Assembly: GCA_016169945.1 (NCBI GenBank) | Contig: JADLSH010000236.1 | Span: forward strand, 1,178,001 to 1,242,000 | Direction of reading: 5' to 3' | DNA: 64,000 bases | From: Trachythela sp. YZ-2020 | Lineage: Eukaryota > Cnidaria > Anthozoa > Malacalcyonacea > Clavulariidae | In this document: positions 32,397 to 42,891 of the stretch, piece by piece | Numbering within the stretch: the stretch's first letter is position 1 | Layout: each line of letters opens with the position of its first letter | Made by a program: the position numbers and the translations under genes | The notes under the pieces: generated by a model | What the model was told of the DNA's origin: nothing | The model's input: only the letters and a program-made list of their open reading frames with translations | The model's database searches: none

Positions 32397-33344
32397 CTAG
32401 CTCGCTGAATGCAATTGCAATAAACCACTATATATAATGCTAAATATACCGCCTTTCTAGTCATTTAAAGAACGAAGAATATTGACCAATGAACGCCCGC
32501 CGTAATTCCTGTCGCTAGCTGCAAGTGTTTGTTCACTATCCGCCATGTTGTTTTGGGAAATAACACGCATGCGCACTTCTTTGCTGCGAGGAATTTTTGT
32601 CACGAATGACAGAAAATATCAAACACGTTTGATATTTGTTGTTCACGACACGAGTGACAAAAATCCTGTATATTTTCCCCGCACACTAGGATTTTCGTCG
32701 CACGTAATTGGTCACGAATGACATCTGTGCGTACAACTTGCACTAGTGTGCGCCGGGCTTTAGACCAAACAGACTCCCTCGAGGAATCTCAAGTATAGTT
32801 GTCGGTGTTTTGTACCATCCGCCAGGAGGAGATAGTAAAACAATTTGTGATCACTTGTTCCAAACGCTTACCTTGATTGAATCAAAGTATCCCAATAGTG
32901 GCATTTTATTGGCTGGAGATTTTAACCGCCTAAATATTAACAGGTTACTGAAGCATTTTCAACTTAAACAATTAGTTAAAGCTCCGACGAGAAACGATGC
33001 TATTTTGGACTTAGTGTTAACCAATTTGCACGAATATTACTTTTTACCGGAAATCCTACCCCCTTTTGGCCTCTCCGACCACAATACCGTAATTGTCCGT
33101 CCACTAGATAAAAGTCATAAACCCAATAAGAAGACTGTTATAATGAAACGAGACCATCGTCAATCTCGCAGAGCCGAATTTGGTAGATACCTAAGTTCAA
33201 TAGACTGGTATTCAATTATTTCCGATCAGAACAACTGCGAAGAAATGTGGAATACCTTTTACGATGTAGTTTTTACCGGCTTTGAGCTTTGATGCCAAAA
33301 GAAATTAAAGTTTCACGACAGATGGACCATGGATAAATAACAAA

Positions 33345-35149
33345 TTGAAATCGCTCATCAAGAAAAGACAGCAGGCTTTTGTTACTGAAGGAACTAAATC
33401 GAAGATATTTAAACAGTATAGGAACTTGGTCAATAGGGAGCGAAAATCTTGCAGAGCGAAATACTATAAATTAAATATTCATAAGTTGAAAGAAAAAAAA
33501 CCGAAGAAATGGTGGAGTGAAGTTAAACGTATTTCTAATTTTAACACCAAACGGGAACCGATAAGTTTAACCAATGTTGAAGCGTTTTCTAACCTTACAC
33601 AGAAAGAACGAGCAAATGAAATTAATACAGCATTTTTAGAACCTCTCGAGGAATACAGGCTACAATCTCCGTTGCCAAATTTTCCGTTGGAAGAAATGTC
33701 AATCTTTCCAAATGTATCCGAAATAAGGGTGCAAAAAATTTTGTCAAAACTTCCAACGAACAGGGCAAGTGGTCCCGATAAATTACCTAATTGTGTATTA
33801 AAGGAATACTCGTATGTTCTGGCCCTTCCAATCTCACTTATTCTCAACACTTCGTATCGAGAGCAACGTGTACCTACCACCTGGAAAATGGCTGATATCA
33901 CACCTTTGCCAAAGATAAAAATTGTAAAAAATCCGAAGAAAGATTTAAGACCTATTTCACTTACTGCTAGTATTTCTAAAGTTGCTGAGGAATTTATTGT
34001 CGCTGATTATGTGAAACCAGCGGTTTTGAAAGTCATCGACCCGAACCAGTACGGCGCTATTCCTTAAAGTTCTACTACCATTGCATTAATCAGCATGATC
34101 CATCGCTGGTCCACTGCCACTGACGGTAATGGTGCTGTCACAAGATCGATCCTTTTCGATTATCGCAAAGCGTTCGATTTCATCGATCATTCAATCTTGA
34201 TTCAAAAGTTATCAGAATTAGAAATACCTTATAGCGTCATCAACTGGATATCAGATTTCCTGACAAATAGATACCAACGTGTTAAATTAGCTGATACCTG
34301 TTATTCAGAATGGGGCCCAATTCCATCTGGTGTCCCCCAAGGAACTAAGTTAGGACCTTGGTTATTTATTTTACTGATAAACGATCTAAAAGTAACTCAA
34401 GTAGACTTCTGGAAGTATATTGATGATTCAACAGTATCAGAAATTGTTCCGAAAGACTCTATTAGTAATGCCCAAAATATTACAGATGATGTGGTTATGT
34501 GGTCTAATGAAAACAGAATGCAACTTAATCCAGATAAATGTAAGGAGCTACGGATCTCTTTTAACGCTGAGTCGAGGCCCTTTGATCCAATTGTAATTAA
34601 TGGAAAAGAGTTAGAAGTTGTTACGAATATTAAACTCTTGGGTCTTACTATTAACAATAAACTATCATGGAAACCTCACATAGACGAAGTGGTCAAAAGG
34701 TCAACAAGAGACTTTATTTTCTTAAACAACTTAAACGTGCAAATGTTCCATGTAAAGACTTGGCCACCTTTTACACATCATGTGTTAGATCTGTCATGGA
34801 CTATGCCATCCCGGTATTTTATTATGCACTGCCTCAATACTTGCAAAATGATTTGAAACGGTTGGAGAAAAGAGCTATGGCCATTATCATGCCTGAAGAA
34901 AATTATTCTGATACACTAAATTTACTTGGTATTCCATCTTTGAAAGACCACCACGAACATCTTTGTGATAAGTTATTTCAATCTGCTGTGTCTGACTCAA
35001 ACAATAAAATTCATAATTTATTACCAGATAGGAATGAACTTAGTTACAATTTAAGACATGAAAGAACGTTTAATATTCCTATGACTCATACAAATAGGGT
35101 GGAAAACTCTTTTATATATGCAATGTGTAAAAAGGTTAATAATAGTTAG
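33345..35149 (+). pseudogene. LINE reverse transcriptase, broken
   Basis: Blocks in order: 33345-34067 with KKWWSEVKRI, LPTNRASGPDKLPN, EQRVPTTWK and LRPISLTASISKVAEEF; an in-frame TAA at 34065-34067; then 34068-34700 with FDYRKAFDFIDH, SGVPQGTKLGPWLF and the catalytic YIDD (about 34419), then MQLNPDKCKELRISF; a frameshift near 34700; then 34700-35149 with the thumb (RSVMDYAIPVFYYALPQYL) and tail (LSYNLRHERTFNIPMTHTNR). Family: CR1/L2/Jockey-like. Confidence 0.87.
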
Positions 35150-35377
35150 CATCCTTTCTTGAATTTTAGAATAGTTAAGATTTAAAATATTTTTACTAAT
35201 TTTTATCTAAGTAGTGTTGTCTTATAAGTAATTAGCATAATTATGATATCATGTATGTAAATAATTGGTTTTAGCTTAGTATTAATTGTAATAATTACGT
35301 AATTCAGCCTTCATGGCTGCAAGGTAAATTCATTAAATACACACAATACACAATACAATACACAGATATAAACAAAA

Positions 35378-35413
35378 TCTCGACGTTTCGAGCTAAAGCC
35401 CTTCGTCAGGAGA
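35378..35413 (-). ncRNA. Minimal hammerhead ribozyme of the Penelope type
   Basis: Minus strand: helix I TCTC/GAGA, core CTGACGA plus an extra A, stem II GGGC-TTTA-GCTC, GAA, and a 1-2 bp stem III (ACGT) ending in C. It lies just downstream, on the same strand, of the PLE endonuclease (35614-36409), where a pseudo-LTR is expected. The very short stem III fits minimal Penelope hammerheads. The extra A in the core is a doubt. Confidence 0.6.
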
Positions 35414-35442
35414 AATTAGTAGACAGATAAACACATTACATC

Positions 35443-35469
35443 AGCTTTTATAGCAACGCTATAAAAGCT
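35443..35469. repeat. Perfect hairpin near the PLE end
   Basis: AGCTTTTATAGC-AAC-GCTATAAAAGCT, 12 bp arms with a 3 nt loop. Close to the hammerhead and possibly part of the PLE terminal structure. Confidence 0.7.
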
Positions 35470-35613
35470 GTCACGTGAACAAAATATTAACCAATGAAAA
35501 TAAAGTAGTCATAACAATCATAACAAAATAGAATTAATATGTAAAGATATAGACTGCGTGCAGGCTTCGGCCCGATTATAGGGTCGAAGGCCTGCGCACA
35601 GGCGTTACACTTA

Positions 35614-36409
35614 TCAAAGCGCTATAATTGTCGTACAAGGGAAGGGAAGAGGGGATATATGAGGGGATATATAATGTTTAGTTCGTTTCAAAATGTTCCA
35701 TTTAATGCTGTAATGAACATTGCTATCCTTTAACTTCCAGATATATTTGCTTAGTTCTGTAGCGTTCCTCGTTTTAAGTGAGTTGAATGACGTTTTGTGA
35801 TTCCTAAATCTAGTTTTGAATGAGTTCTCAGTAAGTCCAACATATGTTTCTGGAGGTCTGTTGTCTTTAGTGGTAACTGTAGCTTGGTATACGACAGACT
35901 CAGTTAAGCACTTTTTCGGCATCGGGCATTCGTTCTTGATCCTGCAGTTACATGCGTCATTATCATCAGTTTTAGGCGCGGTTTGGGACAACTTGCTCTT
36001 GTTATGTCCATCGATTGTTTGCTTTATATTAGGCATGCAACTGTAGCTTATTTTGACGGTGTTGCGGTTGAAAATTTTGTGTAAGGCATGTCCTGGGGGG
36101 AACTCATCGTCAACAATTTTCAAAAATGTTTGTCCAATATCAGTCGAAACATTTTTACTAAAAGGCGGATTATACCATATAATATTTCTTTTACGCCGAT
36201 TTCTGGTTTGGGTTTGAGTGGCTGTTTGATTTAGGGGGTGCTTATACTTTAATTGATGTTTGTAACCACTGTTCTGAAGGGCTTGTTGGTATTGCTGTGA
36301 GGCGCGTTGAAACGATTCTTCGTCTGATGATATTTCAGTGAGGCGTTTGTTAATAGATAGTGGGATGTTGCGCAGGATACTAGGTGGGTGGTTAGACTTA
36401 TTATGTACG
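35614..36409 (-). CDS. Penelope-like element, C-terminal part with GIY-YIG nuclease
   Basis: An open minus frame continuing the PLE protein across the 8.3 kb insertion. It encodes YVHNKSNHPPSILRNI, RRKRNIIWYNPPFSKNV, ALHKIFNRNTVKISYSCMPNI, a Cys cluster CNCRIKNECPMPKKC, and the GIY-YIG core VVYQATVTTKDN...ETYVGLTENSFKTRFRNH. Penelope-like elements use RT plus this endonuclease to retrotranspose. The frame stops at 35614 without the usual extended tail. Residues before the TA at 36410 (antisense) belong to the inserted element. Confidence 0.85.
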
Positions 36410-36424
36410 TACACTGCAAAAAAA

Positions 36425-36720
36425 GTTCGCGTAAATTTACTCAAAAACTTGAGTAAAACAATGCGTCCACAGTGACACATACATTTGAGTAAATTTACTC
36501 ATAGTTACTTGAGTAAATTTACTCAAAAACTTGAGTAAAGTGAATGCGTCCACAGTGACACACACATTTGAGTAAATTTACTCATAGGTACTTGAGTACA
36601 TTTACTCATAGGTACTTGAGTAAATTTACTCAAAAACTTGAGTAAAGTGAATGCGTTCACAGTGACACATACATTTGAGTAAATTTACTCATAGGTATTT
36701 GAGTAAATTTACATAAGCGA
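36425..36720. repeat. Left subterminal array of TTGAGTAAA motifs
   Basis: Repeats of ACTTGAGTAAATTTACTCA, a palindromic pair, are spaced with GTGAATGCGTCCACAGTGACAC. Three longer units of about 60-110 bp are visible. Such arrays are typical transposase-binding regions of DNA transposons. Confidence 0.88.
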
Positions 36721-36944
36721 TCAGTTTTACGCAAGCGTGAGTAAACTTATCCACACTCCGAGTATTCCGTTTGTTAGGAACCATTCAATTCATGCATCCG
36801 TGAAACAATTGATATAGAAAGTGATGTATTCGCCTTGCAATTACCTTAGAAATAGTTACAGTGTAAAACTACACAACGTGCAATTTTATATTATATAAAA
36901 ATACTTAGGGCATGCATGCAGTATATATATTAATGTTATAGTGT

Positions 36945-37324
36945 TTATAATTGTTCGTCGATACAATCAGTTGTTGAAGCGGACTTTTCTGCAGCACGTG
37001 ATCTATCTGGGAAAGTATGTGCCATGGAATTGACAAACGATACCACTGACGTCGGTAACTTGTTCGAGTCAGCGATTTGCAACACACACTTTTGCAAATA
37101 CTGAAGAACGTTGTTTACTGTAGCCGGGTACTGATACATGAAAACATAAAATGTGGCTAGAAGGGCAAGAGTTCCTTTACCATTCCCCCAAGAAAAGCAA
37201 ACAGGACTTGACCGTCTGCCACGATGTATGAACGCTCTGATGCATTCAAAGTTCCTCGGATGACGATTAGAGGAAATGGTGATTCTTGTAACTCCGTCAG
37301 TACTTCCTCAATATCCTCATCTTC
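36945..37324 (-). pseudogene. SAM-domain (SAMD3-like) gene, last exon, frameshifted
   Basis: The minus strand after TATATAG (acceptor) encodes EDEDIEEVLTELQ, FPLIVIRGTLNASERSYIVADGQVL, then after a frameshift near 37185 LALLATFYVFMYQYPATVNNVLQYLQKC, and ends TAA at 36945-36947. This resembles the C-terminal region of multi-copy proteins annotated as SAMD3-like in fish and invertebrates, from memory and not checked. It shares strand and spacing logic with the SAM exons at 40791 and 42816. Middle exons are not found and are probably displaced by the satellite. Confidence 0.6.
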
Positions 37325-37415
37325 CTATATAATGAAAAAACATATAACGATTTTGCCAGTGGGAAAAAAATGTATAATATTGATACGACGTATAGGTTGG
37401 TTCAGCGTCGGTAGG

Positions 37416-37680
37416 GTCGGTTGCCTGCAAACAGGTTGATTAATGATATTAAACATAACACAATCAATACCGTCAAGAGAGAAATTTGGAAGAAAGAGAA
37501 AGTATGAAGGGCACCCTCCACACCCATGGTCTTAATGAGCGACTCTTTTTCTCCTAGCTCATGATATGTACCCTTCATCCTTTCTGTTTCTTCCAAATTT
37601 CTCTCTTAACGGTATTGATTGTGTTATATATATATGTTTGAATATCATTGATCATTCAACCTGTTTGCAGGCAACCGACC
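37416..37680. repeat. Foldback MITE inside the 8.3 kb element
   Basis: The left GGTCGGTTGCCTGCAAACAG and right CTGTTTGCAGGCAACCGACC are exact inverted copies. Homology runs about 85-95 bp inward (ACACAATCAATACCGT...GAGAGAAATTTGGAAG). Confidence 0.82.
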
Positions 37681-37839
37681 ACTGGGTTGGCACGCCTGTG
37701 CGCAGGTTGTATATGATCATGTAGGCTGTTTTCAATTTATTTTCAGGTTGTTATATAGATCAGTGGTTTGTTTTGACTACACCACTGTGATTGGTTAATT
37801 TCTCTTTTTTGTGACTGCTTTGTAGCGTTTGCGTCTACT

Positions 37840-37877
37840 ATTTTCTGACGAAGGGCCTTTGCTCGAAACGTCCAAAT
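37840..37877 (+). ncRNA. Minimal hammerhead motif (Penelope pseudo-LTR remnant)
   Basis: Core CTGACGAA (37845), stem II GGGC-CTTT-GCTC, GAA, ACGT minimal stem III, C at 37872. Helix I is TATTT/AAATA with a mismatched closing pair. Same design as 35378-35413 on the other strand. No PLE coding sequence is nearby. Confidence 0.5.
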
Positions 37878-38020
37878 ACTTTCTTCTCGTTACAGGCTGT
37901 CGTAATTACACTGCAATATTAATACATGCCTTGAATAATTTTAAGGACATTGGCCCTTGCAATGTTATTGTATATAGAATAAACATCACTGCTAGTACAG
38001 GGTCAAAGCATAATAATTAA

Positions 38021-40330
38021 TAACAATGCTACCTATTACACTGAGATTAAGCATGATCATCTGGTGGATCAAACGTTTTCATGCATGCAATGTTATTTTA
38101 TATAAATTTATGCGTATATCCCCTTTGTCTGGTGGCTTGCAAAGTATGCGACCCAAAGGAGTGCCGGCGAAAGGCGGCCAGAGGCCACCTTGCACAGCAA
38201 CACTATGTGCATCAGCATAAATGTATAATATACTACATGCCTTGCATCCTGGCTTCACAGTCCTCAACAACTGGCGGCTCTTTTGCAAGTGCCACCAGGA
38301 AGAGATAAAGGCAAAAGGCGGCGTTAACCACCTTGCACTGAAGCTGTTAAACAGCACTGCTAGTACAGGGTCAAGGCATAATTAATAACAATGCTACCTA
38401 TTACACTGAAATTAAGCATGATCATCTGGTGGATCAAAAGTTTTCATGCATGCAATGTTATTTTATATAAATTTATGCATATCCCCTTTGTCGGGCGGCT
38501 TGCAAAAGCATGCGACCCAAAAGAGGTGCCGGCGAAAGGCGGCCAGAGGCCACCTTGCACAGCAACACTATGTGCATTAGCATAAATGTATATACTACAT
38601 GCCTTGAATCCTGGCTTCACAGTCCTCAACAACTGGCGGCTCTTTTGCAAGTGCCACCAGGAAGAGATAAAGGCAAAAGGCGGCGTTAACCACCTTGCAC
38701 TGAAGCTGTTAAACAGCACTGCTGAAGTACAGGGTCAAGGCATAATTAATAACAATGCTACCTATTACACTGAAATTAAGCATGATCATCTGGTGGATCA
38801 AAAGTTTTCATGCATGCAATGTTATTTTATATAAATTTATGCATATCCCTTTGTCGGGCGGCTTGCAAAAGCATGCGACCCAAAGAGGTGCCGGCGAAAG
38901 GCGGCCAGAGGCCACCTTGCACAGCAACACTATGTGCATTAGCATAAATGTATATACTACATGCCTTGAATCCTGGCTTCACAGTCCTCAACAACTGGCG
39001 GCTCTTTTGCAAGTGCCACCAGGAAGAGATAAAGGCAAAGGCGGCGTTAACCACCTTGCACTGAAGCTGTTAAACAGCACTGCTAGTACAGGGTCAAAGC
39101 ATAATTAATAACAATGCTACCTATTACACTGAAATTAAGCATGATCATCTGGTGGATCAAAAGTTTTCATGCATGCAATGTTATTTTATATAAATTTATG
39201 CATATCACATTGTCGGGCGGCTTGCAAAAGCATGCGACCCAAAGAGGTGCCGGCGAAAGGCGGCCAGAGGCCACCTTGCACAGCAACACTATGTGCATTA
39301 GCATAAATGTATATACTACATGCCTTGAATCCTGGCTTCACAGTCCTCAACAACTGGCGGCTCTTTTGCAAGTGCCACCAGGAAGAGATAAAGGCAAAAG
39401 GCGGCGTTAACCACCTTGCACTGAAGCTGTTAAACAGCACTGCTAGTACAGGGTCAAAGCATAATTAATAACAATGCTACCTATTACACTGAAATTAAGC
39501 ATGATCATCTGGTGGATCAAAAGTTTTCATGCATGCAATGTTATTTTATATAAATTTATGCATATCCCCTTTGTCGGGTGGCTTGCAAAAGCATGCGACC
39601 CAAAAGAGGTGCCGGCGAAAGGCGGCCAGAGGCCACCTTGCACAGCAACACTATGTGCATTAGCATAAATGTATATACTACATGCCTTGAATCCTGGCTT
39701 CACAGTCCTCGACAACTGGCGGCTCTTTTGCAAGTGCCACCAGGAAGAGATAAAGGCAAAAGGCAGCGTTAACCACCTTGCACTGAAGCTGTTAAACAGC
39801 ACTGCTAGTACAGGGTCAAAGCATAATTAATAACAATGCTACCTATTACACTGAAATTAAGCATGATCATCTGGTGGATCAAAAGTTTTCATGCATGCAA
39901 TGTTATTTTATATAAATTTATGCATATCCCCTTTGTCGGGCGGCTTGCAAAGCATGCGACCCAAAAGAGGTGCCGGCGAAAGGCGGCCAGAGGCCACCTT
40001 GCACAGCAACACTATGTGCATTAGCATAAATGTATATACTACATGCCTTGAATCCTGGCTTCACAGTTCAACAACTGGCGGCTCTTTTGCAAGTGCCACC
40101 AGGAAGAGATGAAGGCAAAAGGCGGCGTTAACCACCTTGCACTGAAGCTGTTAAACAGCACTGCTAGTACAGGGTCAAAGCATAATTAATAACAATGCTA
40201 CCTATTACACTGAAATTAAGCGCATGATTATCTGGTGGATCAAACGTTTTCATGCAATGTTATTTTATATAAACTTATGTGTATCCTCTTTGGCATTAAC
40301 CACCTTGCGTAAAAGCTGCTAAACATCACT
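38021..40330. repeat. Satellite-like tandem array, about 362 bp unit, 6 full copies plus a partial
   Basis: The anchor AACAATGCTACCTATTACAC recurs at about 38021, 38387, 38751, 39110, 39470, 39832 and 40191, giving periods of 359-366 bp. The first and last copies are the most diverged, as expected from unequal exchange. Each copy has GCCGGCGAAAGGCGGCCAGA and CATGCATGCAATG. Long open frames on both strands recur by repetition and are not convincing genes. Confidence 0.95.
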
Positions 40331-40790
40331 GTTAGTACATGGTCAAGTCATATTCTCATAAAAATGTTACTTATGGCACTTGGCTTCAGACAGGTGAAGG
40401 GTAGTGGTGGTTTAACATTTAACCTTTTTGCAGGCTAAGCATGTTTATGATTTCATATAACAAACAAGGAAACTCACTGGCAGGAGTACAAAGCAGTGCC
40501 AATTTTGGGCAGTGCGATTGTATGCTATTTTATCTACTGATTAACCAATATTGGAAAGTTAATTTGTCTAATTCATGGGCATAAGAAGTTGAGGACACAA
40601 GCTTTCAGGGCAAAATTTGTGACCTCATTTCTATAGTGATTCAGGGTATGCACCTCAGGAATTTTTTGAAATATACAACCCAATTTCAGTAATATGAGCA
40701 AATTCTTTAAAAGCTAATTTTGAGGCTGTCAAATTAACAATTTACATATAAAGAGCACTTTTTTACCATTTGACAATGTAGTAAACTAAC
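40331..40790. other. Intronic or non-coding stretch
   Basis: No feature recognised. It probably lies in an intron of the SAM gene. Confidence 0.35.
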
Positions 40791-40998
40791 CTGACTCCAG
40801 TTTCCTCAATTTCGTCACTGCCATTACTTTCTTTCCTTCTCTTCTCAGTACTGGCTGATGAACCTTCATTTTGCGCTTTAGACGCCTTCTGGTCTTCTAG
40901 CACTTTCAAAAATTTCATCCGATCGCCTATTGTTGGAATCAGTTGTTCAAGGGCCCTCTCGGTAAGGTACATCAAAGCTTGTCCATCGATTTTGTTTT
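40791..40998 (-). CDS. SAM-domain gene, exon 2
   Basis: Acceptor CTTAG before 40998, donor CAG/GTTAGT at 40791. Translated after the split GAA codon: NKIDGQALMYLTERALEQLI, then PTIGDRMKFLKVLEDQK. This is the second half of a sterile alpha motif (helices 3-5), followed by a polar Ser/Lys/Glu-rich tail. It joins exon 1 (42816-42891) exactly in phase across a 1.8 kb intron that contains a foldback. Confidence 0.82.
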
Positions 40999-41164
40999 CT
41001 AAGTTTGTAAGTAAAAAAATATATGGCTAAGTTCATTGTAAAATTATCCATTGTGGTAAAGTAATTGTATTTTATTTAAACAAACCAGAAGAGCAATACA
41101 CAGTTAGAGTCATCATCTGGTTATGAAAAATGATTCTCACTTCCCACAGTACTCAAACGAGTCT

Positions 41165-41245
41165 GGGTTTTGGTCGAGGGTCGAGGGTCGCACGTCGAGG
41201 GTAGGAGGTCGAGGGTGGCAGGTCGAGGGTCGTAAAATTCGCTGA
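41165..41245. repeat. GGTCGAGGGTC minisatellite
   Basis: About seven degenerate copies of a (GGTCGAGGGT) unit, in the intron of the SAM gene. Confidence 0.8.
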
Positions 41246-41300
41246 AAAGCTTGTAAGCTTTTATATATTCGCTTTACAAATTTCCAATTGAACTTTTACA

Positions 41301-42016
41301 AAACCTGGCAAAGTGGACGTTCAGACCGCCCACAGCGAAAGCAATTAGAATTTCAGTACTAACCGATCTTTTCAAATTTTATAAGGGTTTATTAGTCGCG
41401 TATTGTTGTAAAACGAGGGAGAATTTGAATGAAGGGCGCAATTAGCCTCCGGCTATGTTGCGTATGAAAACGACACGGAACACGCTGTTGGACATGCAGT
41501 GTAAAATTACTGTTTAAGAATCATGAAAAAACATCAGAAAAAGAATTAAGGATTTGTAACGCATAGTATAGTGCATTCACGCACAGAACTTCCCTACATT
41601 TCATTTCATCTCACAAATACGTGCAACAAAAATAGGCGGCATAATATACTATTCAGTTTTTGACGAAGTATTTTTCCACATGCTGTGACTGAAGACATTC
41701 GATGCGCGCGGCAGAGTCTAGGTTTTGGCAAGGTGTTCACGCACGTCAATGAACTGATGAATGTTTAATAAAATTTGCCTACAGGGAACCTTGCCAAACG
41801 GACCTTTTTAATAATGCTAAGCCGTTCTCCACATAGTACCTTTGCGCATTCTTATCAAGCAAGTCAAAGAAGACAACTGTCTCGGAACATAACACAAACA
41901 TTTGTTGACCGATAATATTGAATTAGCTAGTCGTCGAGTTTTGTTTTGAAAAGTCGGTTAGTACTGAAATTCTAATTGCATTCGCTGTGGGCGGTCTGAA
42001 CGTCCACCTTGCCTTG
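41301..42016. repeat. Foldback MITE in the SAM gene intron (about 715 bp)
   Basis: Arms of about 75 bp: GGACGTTCAGACCGCCCACAG...AGTACTAACCGA at 41317-41370 and its complement at 41950-42008. No coding content. Confidence 0.8.
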
Positions 42017-42815
42017 AACCATACTATTAACTAAACGAAGATACTTAGTACCACTCGCTTCAGTATATACATCATGTATCGAAACTGGCTACCTTAAGCC
42101 TAAGGACGTTGCACACGAGAGCCACAGATTTACTGTATAATTATATAGCATGGTTGATTGAATTTAGATGTTTGTCAACGTATTGTTTGCATACTGGTGC
42201 TGTCTCTGTCTTTTTAACTGTCCTTCAACCGTGAAGACCAAAGTCGTTACGTTTCGCATAAACCATTTTATCTTACTATCGCAATACCCTTGCATATATT
42301 CTGGCGTCAAAGAAATAAAGATGAAAGAAAGCACTGCGCGCCCTTTATAATATTTGTCGGCCGGATGCTGTGCATCTCACCTAAAAATATTCGCTTTTGC
42401 TTCGGAATACGCGAACTGGTTAGTTATATTTATTACAGTCAAGTCATAAACAACAAACGGTGAGTTTGTAATACGCGATATATTATATAACCGTCTGTAA
42501 TGAAAACTGCATTTATCTGGTCTATGCAGTTGGTGCCATGCGGCATGACGCCGAACAAAACTCAAACACAATGGCCGAATGATTGGCGAAATGTTAACTC
42601 GGAACCTACTCAGTTTAAAACGGTTCGTCGACATGCTATTTACTATATAGACACGATTTAACATATAATACATTGAATACTGATACATCGTTCATCCCAT
42701 TTACCCAGATCAATAGACAAGTCTGAGAAGAACACATGTGAGCTTAGATAATCATGTTAATACTCGAGCGTCGACTCGCGCGTTACAATCAAATTGGAAT
42801 TATGTATATATTTAC

Positions 42816-42891
42816 CTTCAAATTTCTCGCAATAATCTTCAAAACCAAGTTGGACCAACCACTCTTTTACTCCGTCGACTGATCTTTCCAT
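42816..42891 (-). CDS. SAM-domain gene, exon 1 (start codon)
   Basis: ATG at 42891-42889 (context AAGATGG) begins MERSVDGVKEWLVQLGFEDY, the first two helices of a sterile alpha motif. The donor is GAAG/GTAAAT at 42816. The split codon completes with exon 2 to give FEENKIDG, the conserved turn of SAM domains. SAM domains mediate protein oligomerisation and sometimes RNA binding. The SAM at the extreme N-terminus and the C-terminal exon at 36945 suggest a SAMD3-like architecture. Confidence 0.82.

Larger units (their letters stand above)
31893..32759. mobile_element. Harbinger-like foldback MITE, TTA target duplication (867 bp)
   Basis: Ends AGCCCGGCGCACACTAG / CTAGTGTGCGCCGGGCT, flanked by TTA (31890-31892 and 32760-32762). 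The 3 bp TTA duplication is typical of PIF/Harbinger. Arms of about 260 bp (to about 32160 and from about 32500) are almost perfectly complementary and include CATGGCGGATAGTGAACAAA. The centre holds a tRNA-like sequence and a telomere-like stretch. No transposase. Confidence 0.88.
31400..33292 (+). pseudogene. LINE endonuclease (EEP/APE-type), split by a MITE
   Basis: N-terminal part 31400-31892: ICVSNVRSLAPKIDEV (first catalytic Asn strand) and LAFITETWL (catalytic Glu). C-terminal part from 32763: VVGVLYHPPGG, LLAGDFN (Asp/Asn), and LSDHNTVIV (Asp-His). Removing the MITE and one TTA restores a continuous frame across the junction, which proves that the MITE arrived later. The frame is lost near 33290, before the RT. 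Confidence 0.85.
31400..35340 (+). mobile_element. Nearly full-length LINE (endonuclease plus RT)
   Basis: A CR1/Jockey-type non-LTR retrotransposon with an apurinic-like endonuclease followed by reverse transcriptase. It ends in a CACAATA-type microsatellite tail at about 35335-35360. It is interrupted by a Harbinger-like MITE (31893-32759) and carries several frameshifts and one in-frame stop. ORF1 was not found. Confidence 0.85.

Noticed and set aside
38021..40112. Repeated open frames of 60-117 codons on both strands
   Set aside because: They recur only because the 362 bp satellite repeats. They overlap on both strands and show no domain pattern.
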